A stretch of 5,843 nucleotides of DNA, from the NCBI GenBank assembly GCA_031273385.1, contig JAISRY010000216.1, positions 1 to 5,843 on the forward strand. The letters are read 5' to 3'. The notes below the pieces were generated by a model, which ran no database searches, had not been told where the DNA came from, and saw only the letters and a list, made by a program, of their open reading frames with translations. Positions 1 through 5,308 of the stretch are shown one piece after another. Numbering within the stretch: position 1 is the stretch's first letter; each line of letters begins with the position of its first letter. The translations under genes were made by a program, and so were the position numbers. Source of the DNA: Tannerellaceae bacterium. Its GTDB lineage: Bacteria > Bacteroidota > Bacteroidia > Bacteroidales > Tannerellaceae.

Positions 1-109
1 GTATTTTTTATGTTTGTAATTTTTCTTTTTAAACTCTCAAATATAAAGAATGCTCGGAATTTATCCTACTCATAGCTTCTTTTTTCATTCGAGATTACAA
101 ACATAGGAA

Positions 110-143
110 CTCCGATCGAAAGGGCAGGCGGGTGCGATCGGAG
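110..143. repeat. Inverted repeat, 9-bp perfect stem
   Basis: CTCCGATCG at 110-118 is the exact reverse complement of CGATCGGAG at 135-143, with a 16-nt loop. It lies about 75 bp beyond the 3' end of the small minus-strand gene. It could form a hairpin in that transcript, but no strong T-tract follows, so calling it a terminator would be guesswork. The sequence on either side (1-217) holds no convincing gene. Confidence 0.5.
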
Positions 144-147
144 GTGT

Positions 148-177
148 CTCCACTCGCTGCGCTCGGTCGACATGACG
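148..177. repeat. Possible dispersed intergenic repeat copy
   Basis: The 30 bp beginning CTCCACTCGCTGCGCTCGG and ending CATGACG resemble a GC-rich intergenic repeat that I recall as common in bacterial genomes (a class with CTCGCTGCGCTCGGTCGAAATGAC-like sequence). Only this copy is in the window, so repetition cannot be shown here. Its layout (TGACG edge followed by a TCGA core) is similar to the GTCATTGCGAACGCAGTGAAGCAAT repeat at 598-623. Family membership rests on memory. Confidence 0.3.
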
Positions 178-190
178 TTCTCCCGCTCGG

Positions 191-207
191 TTATAATGAC
201 GACGAAT
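191..207 (+). repeat. 17-bp direct repeat, copy 1 (also 553-569)
   Basis: The 17 bases TTATAATGACGACGAAT occur here and identically at 553-569. A related form (AGACGAATCGCAATC) is at 5665-5679. The two exact copies bracket the small gene at 218-382. At the second copy the sequence is the left edge of a longer dispersed repeat module (551-608). Confidence 0.6.
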
Positions 208-217
208 ATAGCCTATA

Positions 218-382
218 TCAACTCTTTTTTTGTATGTTTGGTATTTCGTTTCCCATTGTATTCTCAGCAGCCTTCGCTTTATAATTACGAATGTACTGAC
301 TGATTTCTGCTCTATCTTTATCTGTCAAGGGCTGACTGTTTATAACAAAATCAACTCCTTCCGGTTCTCTTATAAATCCCAT
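218..382 (-). CDS. Small conserved-looking hypothetical protein (54 aa)
   Basis: A 54-residue soluble, charged protein starting MGFIREPEGVDF. I do not recognise a named family. The composition looks genuinely coding: an N-terminal beta-like stretch (residues 1-15), then a probable amphipathic helix at about 20-40 (LTDKDRAEISQYIRNYK), and a polar tail. It vaguely resembles short hypothetical proteins of Bacteroidales, which is a weak recollection. The frame is open upstream to a TTG at 407-409, but the ATG at 380-382 is preferred because the protein sense begins there and the upstream bases are A/T-rich, as usual for Bacteroidota starts. There is no Shine-Dalgarno, signal peptide, membrane segment or cysteine. 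A 6-1-6 palindrome (206-218) abuts the stop codon. No convincing promoter was found. Confidence 0.5.
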   Translation of the reverse strand: MGFIREPEGVDFVINSQPLTDKDRAEISQYIRNYKAKAAENTMGNEIPNIQKKS

Positions 383-550
383 AATGTTATGTTTTAAAAT
401 ATTTTTCAACTAAAATACGCGAGGCATGTGTAGGGATGATCATCCGTTGCCTTCCGAAACAAAATGCTCCTAAAGTCTTTGTGTAAAACTACAAAGATTC
501 AGCCAATTATCCAAAAGGATGCTTCTATTTATTTGTCCCGGTGATACTTC

Positions 551-608
551 TCTTATAATGACGACGAATCACAATCTCCTGTAAATCAAGTAGTATCCGT
601 CATTGCGA
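551..608 (+). repeat. Dispersed repeat module A, left copy
   Basis: This 58-bp stretch matches 5655-5711 in the same orientation with one gap and about 5 mismatches in the last 51 bases (about 90% by hand count). The shared end reads TAGTATCCGTCATTGCGA. After that point the copies diverge: here the sequence continues into the full REP-like core, on the right it switches into module B. Confidence 0.7.
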
Positions 609-694
609 ACGCAGTGAAGCAATCCAGAAGTGTGTCTATGTGTCGCACTCCTGGATTGCTTCACTGCGTTCGCAATGACGGATACTACTTGATT
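584..694. repeat. REP-like element: 44-bp perfect inverted repeat hairpin
   Basis: Bases 584-627 are the exact reverse complement of 651-694. After one mismatch (628/650) the pairing resumes for 629-632 with 646-649, leaving a loop of about 9 nt. Each arm carries GTCATTGCGAACGCAGTG followed by AAGCAATCC, a sequence resembling widely scattered short intergenic repeats of bacterial genomes (from memory). Two REP-like units facing each other resemble the paired REP (BIME) arrangement. There is no poly-T on either side, so it is not an obvious terminator. Any transcript across it would form an extremely stable hairpin. Confidence 0.8.
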
Positions 695-762
695 GTAATC
701 GGCTGGAAATCACGCTATCGCCGTCATTTCCCTTTTTGATAAACGCAGTTTATTGGGTACTC
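655..762 (-). repeat. Dispersed repeat module B plus REP core, left copy (inverted)
   Basis: Read on the minus strand, this 108-bp block aligns without gaps to 5710-5817 on the plus strand with about 11 mismatches (about 90% by hand count). The alignment includes a 30-base identical core (minus strand of 712-741 against 5731-5760 approximately) and ends in the shared REP-like sequence. The two copies are about 5 kb apart in opposite orientation and flank all the main genes. No open reading frame runs through the block. Confidence 0.8.
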
Positions 763-767
763 CAATA

Positions 768-877
768 ACACAATAGTGTAGCCGGAGGCGGACAATTGTG
801 TAGTCAGGCGTACACAATTGTGTAGCTGAACTTACACAGTTGTGTAGCCGGGATTACACAATAGTGTAACTGAAGCT
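768..877. repeat. Tandem array: five 22-bp units, each with a 12-bp palindrome
   Basis: Units start at 768, 790, 812, 834 and 856, an exact 22-bp period. Each begins with ACACAATTGTGT or a one- or two-base variant (ACACAATAGTGT, GGACAATTGTGT, ACACAGTTGTGT), then usually AG and 8 more variable bases. The core is palindromic, so every unit could bind a dimeric protein on the same helix face. A decayed sixth unit seems to follow at 878-894. The 22-bp period is not a multiple of three, so the array is not protein-coding. It resembles iterons in size, but no replication gene or AT-rich origin is nearby. Function unknown. Confidence 0.85.
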
Positions 878-894
878 CAGTAGAGTAAAACCGG

Positions 895-978
895 AAATGG
901 CTCCCGTGCAAATAAAAATAGCTCCCGACTGAAAAAAAATAGCTCCCGACCTATTTGAAATAGCTCCCGTCCGAATAA
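895..978. repeat. Tandem array: four 21-bp units
   Basis: Units start at 895, 916, 937 and 958, an exact 21-bp period. Each opens with AAATAGCTCCCG (AAATGGCTCCCG in the first), followed by 9 variable bases. The array begins 17 bp after the last clear 22-bp unit and has the same design: about 12 conserved bases plus 8-9 variable ones. As 21 is divisible by three, heptapeptide frames exist on both strands (plus: KNSSR-type, interrupted by TGA at 956-958; minus: SGAIF-type), but neither has a credible start. I read it as a non-coding minisatellite-like array. Confidence 0.85.
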
Positions 979-1028
979 ATGAGGCGGTAAAGACGGCCTC
1001 TTATTGTTTATTCTTTAGCATATACCGC

Positions 1029-1070
1029 CTTACTCCTTTTGGTACAAATCTTACTCTTTTTGGTACAAAA
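1029..1070. repeat. Tandem pair of 21-bp units
   Basis: CTTACTCCTTTTGGTACAAA at 1029-1048 recurs with one substitution at 1050-1069, giving two adjacent 21-bp units. A more decayed copy may lie 22 bp upstream (from 1008). It is a third array with the 21-22 bp spacing but an unrelated sequence. It sits between the 895-978 array and the foldback element. Confidence 0.7.
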
Positions 1071-1081
1071 TTGAAGAAATA

Positions 1082-1384
1082 GGGCAAAAAGCCCCCCAGA
1101 TAAAGTTTTCGTTTTTTTGCCTTCACAGCTTCACCTTTCGGGTAATAGGCTGATTGATACCCGAATGTGGTGAAGGTAAGGTGAAGGGAGGTGAACGAAA
1201 GGTAAAATGGGGTACCGGGGAGGCCTGCCCGGCTTATTGTACAGATCATCGGGAGGCTTTTTCGCCTACATTCACCTCCCTTCACCTTTCCTTCACCACA
1301 TTCGTGTGTCAATCAGTGTGTTACGCGAAAGGTGAAGCTGTGAAGGCAAAAAAAGCAAAACTTTATTTGGAGGGTTTTTTGCTC
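1082..1384. repeat. Large foldback element with ~114-bp inverted arms (MITE-like)
   Basis: Bases 1100-1195 and 1271-1366 are inverted copies, 96 bp each, with about 9 mismatches and no gaps. Weaker matching extends the arms to 1082 and 1384 (about 13 mismatches in 114). The unique centre (1196-1270) is 75 bp. Inside the arms GGTGAAGG-like words recur at about 10-11 bp. Two open frames, 1001-1312 minus and 1154-1618 plus, begin with nearly the same peptide only because the arms mirror each other; I do not consider either a gene. The right arm ends about 30 bp from the tlpA stop codon. No transposase is encoded, so it would be non-autonomous if mobile. Target-site duplications were not identified. 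Confidence 0.8.
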
Positions 1385-1394
1385 TTTTGTAGCG

Positions 1395-1432
1395 AAAAAA
1401 GGAGGCGGGGGCGGCTATTTCAAGGCCGCCTC
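1395..1432 (-). terminator. Rho-independent terminator of the iorA-iorB-tlpA operon
   Basis: On the minus strand GAGGCGG (1432-1426) pairs with CCGCCTC (1408-1402), followed by CC-less run into TTTTTT (1400-1395). An alternative inner stem GGCGGC/GCCGCC (1430-1425 with 1415-1410) competes with it. The 5' half of the hairpin lies in the last codons of the thioredoxin gene and the stop codon (1415-1417) is in or beside the stem. Confidence 0.75.
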
Positions 1433-1921
1433 TATCTTGTCCATCAATTTGACAAAGGCTTTGTCGGCATAGCCTGTGCCGGCGTAAAGTACCTTTCCGT
1501 CTTTGCCGATGAGGTAGGTACGGGGGATCAGGCTTTTTGCAAAAGCGCCGTAGATCGCCCTGTCCTTATCCGGATAGAGGGGGAAGTCGAAGCCTTTCTT
1601 TTTGTTGTATTCCGTTAGGTCGGCATCCGAATGTTCGCGCCCGATGACCAGCAAGGCAAATTGGGCGTTTCCTTTGTACTTTGGCCATAACGTCTCCTGT
1701 ATGGCGGCCAACTCTTTCTGGCAGGGCGGGCACCATGTGGCGAAGAAATTCACCAGGATCACTTTTCCCTGCAAAGAGGAGGATTTAAACTCCGCCCCGT
1801 TATCCGATACGACGGTGAATGCGGGCGCCACCTGGCCGACTTTCACCACTTCGTTATCCTCTTGCGCGTTACATACACCTGCCAGCAGCGCAAATAAGCC
1901 GGCTAATACTACCTGTTTCAT
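1415..1921 (-). CDS. TlpA/ResA-type extracytoplasmic thioredoxin-like protein (168 aa)
   Basis: Probable thiol-disulfide oxidoreductase of the TlpA/ResA/AhpC-TSA-related group. An N-terminal signal peptide (hydrophobic residues 4-16) probably ends after C-N-A at 17-19, placing the mature protein outside the cytoplasmic membrane. C17 lacks a good lipobox (A-G-V precedes it), so I do not call it a lipoprotein. The thioredoxin fold follows: VNFFATWCPPCQKE at about 57-70 with the CPPC active site at 64-67, and the cis-proline region LIPRTYLIG with P133. The length is normal for a single-domain member. The ATG at 1919-1921 is chosen over one at 1937-1939 because it gives a proper signal peptide, overlaps the iorB stop as ATGA, and has AAAAGG just upstream. 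ResA-like proteins often reduce cytochrome c maturation substrates, but none is encoded here and the partner is unknown. Confidence 0.88.
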   Translation of the reverse strand: MKQVVLAGLFALLAGVCNAQEDNEVVKVGQVAPAFTVVSDNGAEFKSSSLQGKVILVNFFATWCPPCQKELAAIQETLWPKYKGNAQFALLVIGREHSDADLTEYNKKKGFDFPLYPDKDRAIYGAFAKSLIPRTYLIGKDGKVLYAGTGYADKAFVKLMDKIEAALK

Positions 1922-2508
1922 ACCTTTTGAAGTAAACATTGTGCAACGTCATACCCTATTTTGAGGGCTTTGAGGTTCATATTGACTACCTCTTCCCCTT
2001 TACGGCCAAAGATCTGACGTATGCCGTTTTCTATTTTCGAATACTCAATACCAAGAAATGGCGTCGCCGCTCCCAACATCACGATGTTGGCTGCGCGTGC
2101 CGACCCCGCCTCTTTTGCAATCAGTTCTACATCCAGCACGACCCTATTCGGCAACCGGTTAAGCTCGGCATGGATCATTTTCATATCCGGATAGTCCGGG
2201 ATGTTCACGAATGGCTGGGAATTGATCACCAACCACCCCTCTTTCTTTAAATAGGGCAGGTAACGGAGGCTCTCCATCGGCTCGAGGGAGATAATCAGGC
2301 CGGCCTGCCCCATCGGGATCAAATCCGAAGCGATTGGCTGGTCGGACAAACGCAAATGGGACTGTACATCTCCTCCGCGCTGACTCATCCCGTGTACTTC
2401 CGCCTGTTTCATATACAGCCCCTCCTTTAATGCCGCTTCTCCAATGACGGCGGCGATAGAGAGAATGCCTTGCCCTCCTACGCCCGACAGTATAATATCT
2501 ACTTTCAT
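1918..2508 (-). CDS. iorB: Indolepyruvate:ferredoxin oxidoreductase, beta subunit (196 aa)
   Basis: Small subunit of the 2-oxoacid:ferredoxin oxidoreductase that converts aryl-pyruvates plus CoA to aryl-acetyl-CoA, CO2 and reduced ferredoxin in the cytoplasm. Family hallmarks are visible: the glycine-rich GVGGQG at residues 9-14 and EVHGMSQRGG at 37-46, typical of the gamma-type domain of pyruvate ferredoxin/flavodoxin oxidoreductases. About 196 residues is normal for IorB. The frame is open further upstream, but the ATG at 2506-2508 fits the family N-terminus (MKVDIILSGVGGQG), overlaps the iorA TGA stop by 4 bp (ATGA), and is preceded by AGGAA within the iorA tail. Its own TGA overlaps the start of the tlpA-like gene in the same way. 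IorA is the expected partner. Confidence 0.95.
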   Translation of the reverse strand: MKVDIILSGVGGQGILSIAAVIGEAALKEGLYMKQAEVHGMSQRGGDVQSHLRLSDQPIASDLIPMGQAGLIISLEPMESLRYLPYLKKEGWLVINSQPFVNIPDYPDMKMIHAELNRLPNRVVLDVELIAKEAGSARAANIVMLGAATPFLGIEYSKIENGIRQIFGRKGEEVVNMNLKALKIGYDVAQCLLQKV

Positions 2509-4103
2509 TTCCTGCTTGCTTTTTTCTTTCTGGTTAATGTCTGGATACATTCGCGGCGCGGGATCAGTACCGATACGCCCTTGTATTCGATCTCTTCGCG
2601 GATGATGCGTTTCATCTCCTCGAAATGCTTCCTTAGCGGCGTCATCACCCTCAGGTGTTCCGGCGCTACGCCGATACCGGCACAGATAGCCTCGATGCGT
2701 CCCGTACCGGCGGAATCTTGTCCGCCGGTCATCGCGGTGGTCTCATTATCGGAAATGATAATGGTGACATTGGCCTCTTCGTTGACGCAATCCAGCAAAC
2801 CGGTCATCCCCGAATGGGTGAACGTCGAATCCCCGATCACGGCAACGGACGGAAAGAGCCCGGCATCGGCAGCCCCTTTCGCCATCGTGATCGAAGCGCC
2901 CATATCAATACATGAATCAATGGCGCGGAAAGGAGGCAGCGCCCCTAACGTATAACAACCGATATCACTGAATACCCGCGCCTCCCCATACTCCAGCAAT
3001 ACCTCGTTCAGCGCGTCATACACATCGCGGTGCCCGCATCCCTGGCAAAGCGCGGGAGGGCGTTGCCGCACGATATCGGGAACCGTATAATAACCGCCCA
3101 CGCTTTTCCCCAACGCCTTTCCCACGCTATCCGGCGTCAGCTCGCCGTCGCGCGGCAGCGTGCCATCCAGACGCCCGTGTATGGTGAGGCCTTTACCGGG
3201 GAATCCCCTCAGCTGCTCCTCCACGACGGGGAAGCCCTCTTCGAGGACAAGGATTTCCTGACATTCGTTGACCAGCCGCTCGACCTGCTTCGCGGGAAGC
3301 GGGTATTGGCCGATCTTCAGGACGGGATAGGCAAAGCCGTCTGGATAGTTCTCCGAGAGGTAATTAAAGGCGATACCGGTCGTGATAATCCCCAATCCCT
3401 TATCGGGAGCGTCGAAGTAGGTATTATACGCCGACGATTCCGACTCCTGCAGGAAGAGATCCTGGGCGGCGAGCAACGCTTTGAACCGCTGACGCGCCAA
3501 AGCCGGCAAGAGGATAAAGCGCTGGCGTCCGTCCTGCGGAAAACGCATCACATTCTGCTCTTTCACCGGACGCCTCACTACGCCGGAGCGGGAATGTGCC
3601 ATACGGGTCGTGATACGCAAAAGGATAGGATACCCCAGCCTTTCGGAACACTCGAAGCCGTCGTATACCATATCATACGCCTCCTGCTGGTTGGACGGCT
3701 CCAGTATCGGTATCATGGCGAAATTCCCCAATACGCGGTTGTCCTGTTCGTTTTGCGACGAGTGCATGGAGGGGTCGTCAGCCGTCACGATCAGCATCCC
3801 GCCATGTATACCGCTCATGGCGATATTCATGAAACAGTCGGCGGCTACATTCAGCCCCACATGTTTCATGCAGCATAACGTGCGTTTTCCGGCATAACTC
3901 ATTCCCAAAGCCGACTCCATGGCCGTCTTCTCATTCACGCTCCACTTGCTGTGTATGTTCCGCTCCTTCGCCATGGCGGAGGCCTGGATATATTCGGTGA
4001 TTTCGGTAGATGGCGTCCCCGGATAGGCATATACGCCGGATAAGCCGGCGTCGATCGCTGCCTGCGCTATCGCTTCATCTCCCAGAAACAGATGTTTTCC
4101 CAT
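2505..4103 (-). CDS. iorA: Indolepyruvate:ferredoxin oxidoreductase, alpha subunit, short form (532 aa)
   Basis: Catalytic, thiamine-diphosphate-binding subunit of the aryl-pyruvate oxidoreductase. The N-terminal pyrimidine-binding domain shows YPGTPSTEI at 27-35 and the HVGLNVAAD region at 81-89. The middle domain covers roughly 235-330. The C-terminal pyrophosphate domain has CQGCGHR at 353-359, GDS at 424-426 and DNETTAMTGG at 452-461 (GDG-like thiamine diphosphate motif). Cysteines C353, C356, C383 and C519 could ligate one proximal iron-sulfur cluster by analogy with other members, which is inference. Archaeal IorA is longer (about 600-650 residues) and ends in a ferredoxin-like domain with CxxCxxC motifs. 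Here the protein stops in a lysine-rich tail just after RRECIQ, so that domain is absent. The start fits the family N-terminus; no strong Shine-Dalgarno is seen. First gene of the operon. Confidence 0.95.
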   Translation of the reverse strand: MGKHLFLGDEAIAQAAIDAGLSGVYAYPGTPSTEITEYIQASAMAKERNIHSKWSVNEKTAMESALGMSYAGKRTLCCMKHVGLNVAADCFMNIAMSGIHGGMLIVTADDPSMHSSQNEQDNRVLGNFAMIPILEPSNQQEAYDMVYDGFECSERLGYPILLRITTRMAHSRSGVVRRPVKEQNVMRFPQDGRQRFILLPALARQRFKALLAAQDLFLQESESSAYNTYFDAPDKGLGIITTGIAFNYLSENYPDGFAYPVLKIGQYPLPAKQVERLVNECQEILVLEEGFPVVEEQLRGFPGKGLTIHGRLDGTLPRDGELTPDSVGKALGKSVGGYYTVPDIVRQRPPALCQGCGHRDVYDALNEVLLEYGEARVFSDIGCYTLGALPPFRAIDSCIDMGASITMAKGAADAGLFPSVAVIGDSTFTHSGMTGLLDCVNEEANVTIIISDNETTAMTGGQDSAGTGRIEAICAGIGVAPEHLRVMTPLRKHFEEMKRIIREEIEYKGVSVLIPRRECIQTLTRKKKASRK

Positions 4104-4140
4104 TTGTTTTATCTCTAATATGTTTCGTATAATCCTCTAT

Positions 4141-4153
4141 TTTGGCAGCCAAA
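4141..4153. promoter_or_regulatory. Operator-like dyad at the iorA transcription start
   Basis: TTTGGC-A-GCCAAA is a perfect 6-1-6 palindrome. It overlaps the downstream edge of the predicted -7 element and covers the expected start of transcription. A second, overlapping dyad, AGCCA-N6-TGGCT (4147-4162), frames the -7 box itself. Either could bind a dimeric regulator or be coincidental. No regulator gene is in the window. Confidence 0.4.
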
Positions 4154-4180
4154 GATATGGCTTTTACGGCAAATAAGAAA
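4150..4180 (-). promoter_or_regulatory. Predicted Bacteroidota-type promoter of iorA-iorB-tlpA
   Basis: On the minus strand, TATCTTTG (4157-4150) is a perfect match to the -7 consensus TAnnTTTG. TTTC (4180-4177), one mismatch from the -33 TTTG, lies exactly 19 nt upstream. The start of transcription would fall near 4145, leaving a leader of about 40 nt before the iorA ATG. It sits in the 84-bp gap after mltG. No terminator separates the two genes, so read-through from mltG is also possible. Confidence 0.65.
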
Positions 4181-4187
4181 GCGAATG

Positions 4188-5231
4188 CTACCGAATGTTT
4201 CTCCGGTTCAGCTCCGCGCGGTACCGGAGAGCGTTCTGGTTATGCCCCGCAAGCGTAACGGCAAAGTTGTGATACCCTGAAAAATCCTCCTTTGCACACA
4301 TATACAGATAGTCGTGCCGCATATAATCCAGTACGCCGTCCAACCCCTTGATCGACGGTATACGAAGCAGGCCGGGAGGAAGCCCCGGATATTTATAGGT
4401 ATTATAGGGGGATTCGATTTCCAGGTGTTCATACAAAATCCGCTGGAGGGAGAAATCGCCCATGGCAAACTTGATGGTCGGGTCGGCCTGCAGGGGCATA
4501 CCCTTTTTCAAACGGTTGATATACAGCCCGGCCACGACGGGATATTCCTCGGAAGCGGCCGTCTCCTCTTCCACGATAGAAGCCAGGATAGCCACCTCGG
4601 CGGGGGTAAGGCCGATAGCCTTTGCCTTTTCCAACCGCGCCTCTGTCCAGAAACGGTCATATTCCCGCTTCATGCGCTCGATCAGTTTTCCGGCGGGGAT
4701 ATTCCAGTACACCTCGTAGGTATTGGGAATAAAAAGGGCATGAATGGTCTCGGCGGAAAAGCCCAACGAATCGCAAAAGGTAGAATCATTCATCAGTTCG
4801 AGCACCTCCTCTTTCCCGATCATCAACTGCTCGTCCAGCCTTTCGGCCAAATCCTCTTTTAAACGGATATTATTAAAGGTGATACTTGTCGCCGCCTGTT
4901 GCCCCCTCCTCAGGCTGTTGACCAGAGCCAGGTTGTTCATCCCGGGCGCAACGGCATACCGCCCGGTTTTCATATATTCCGGATAATCCACCATCTTGGC
5001 CAGCATCTTAAAAGCGTCGATACGGGAACATGCGGCAGAATCCGCCAACTGCCGGCACAAATCGTCAAAATCCTTCTCCCTATCAACATACACATACACC
5101 GTATTCGCAGGCATAAAATTCGGCGCGTACAGCAAACGGTACCCCCAAAAGCCCGCCCCTGCAAGCGACAGCAAAACAAAAACCACTATTCCGGCGACAA
5201 CATACCGCCTCAGCCTGTTCTTTTCTTCCAT
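4188..5231 (-). CDS. mltG: Endolytic murein transglycosylase MltG (YceG-like), 347 aa
   Basis: Membrane-anchored lytic transglycosylase thought to cleave nascent peptidoglycan glycan strands and set their length. A short basic cytoplasmic N-terminus (KNRLRR) precedes one transmembrane helix at about 11-30, then the extracytoplasmic part. The YceG domain signature is clear: LASIVEEET at 216-224, where E221 matches the catalytic glutamate, followed by GLYINRLKKGMPLQADPTI at 235-253, then PYNTYKYPGLPPGLL at 275-289 and a closing HNFAVTLAGHNQNA block at 321-334. The length is typical. The ATG at 5229-5231 is chosen; the frame can extend two codons to a TTG at 5235-5237, which adds only M-H. It is transcribed divergently from the tRNA gene and is probably its own unit, upstream of but not overlapping iorA. 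Confidence 0.95.
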   Translation of the reverse strand: MEEKNRLRRYVVAGIVVFVLLSLAGAGFWGYRLLYAPNFMPANTVYVYVDREKDFDDLCRQLADSAACSRIDAFKMLAKMVDYPEYMKTGRYAVAPGMNNLALVNSLRRGQQAATSITFNNIRLKEDLAERLDEQLMIGKEEVLELMNDSTFCDSLGFSAETIHALFIPNTYEVYWNIPAGKLIERMKREYDRFWTEARLEKAKAIGLTPAEVAILASIVEEETAASEEYPVVAGLYINRLKKGMPLQADPTIKFAMGDFSLQRILYEHLEIESPYNTYKYPGLPPGLLRIPSIKGLDGVLDYMRHDYLYMCAKEDFSGYHNFAVTLAGHNQNALRYRAELNRRNIR

Positions 5232-5268
5232 GTGCAATAATAATCAATTGAGCATCAGAAATCACCGG

Positions 5269-5276
5269 CAAAAGTA
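5269..5276 (-). promoter_or_regulatory. Predicted -7 element for mltG
   Basis: TACTTTTG on the minus strand matches TAnnTTTG exactly and lies 37 bp upstream of the mltG ATG. No TTTG is found at the ideal 19-21 nt spacing; the nearest is 25 nt upstream, so the -33 element is weak or absent. Confidence 0.5.
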
Positions 5277-5308
5277 CGATCTTTTTCTCTAAATTATAAC
5301 TCAAAAGC

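Noticed and set aside
38..45. TATATTTG on the minus strand as a promoter -7 box
   Set aside because: Matches TAnnTTTG but has no TTTG-like -33 at 19-21 nt and no gene is visible downstream within the window.
434..445. GGATGATCATCC palindrome and the nearby hairpin TCTTTGT/ACAAAGA (476-497)
   Set aside because: Upstream of the small gene, but no promoter elements align with them; isolated short palindromes are expected by chance.
768..877. Plasmid iteron origin
   Set aside because: Unit size fits, but there is no Rep gene, no AT-rich melting region with DnaA boxes, and the surroundings are housekeeping chromosomal genes.
768..978. CRISPR array
   Set aside because: Units are 21-22 bp with only 8-9 variable bases, too short for repeat plus spacer, and no cas gene is present.
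895..978. Heptapeptide-repeat protein
   Set aside because: The plus frame is interrupted by TGA at 956-958 and the minus frame has no start codon after its upstream TAA.
981..1000. GAGGC/GCCTC hairpin as a terminator
   Set aside because: Only 5 bp with a 10-nt loop and no upstream plus-strand gene to terminate.
1001..1312. Minus-strand 103-residue open frame
   Set aside because: It runs through the 21-bp pair and the foldback arm; its start peptide is mirrored by the plus-strand frame at 1154, an artefact of the inverted repeat.
1154..1618. Plus-strand 154-residue open frame
   Set aside because: It begins in the foldback arm and then reads antisense to the tlpA-like gene; composition is not protein-like.
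1415..1939. Longer start for the tlpA-like gene at 1939, and a lipoprotein reading with C17
   Set aside because: The longer form buries the signal peptide and overlaps iorB by 22 bp; A-G-V before C17 is a poor lipobox.
3030..3878. Long plus-strand open frame (282 residues)
   Set aside because: It is antisense to iorA, which has clear family motifs; long shadow frames are common in GC-richer genes.
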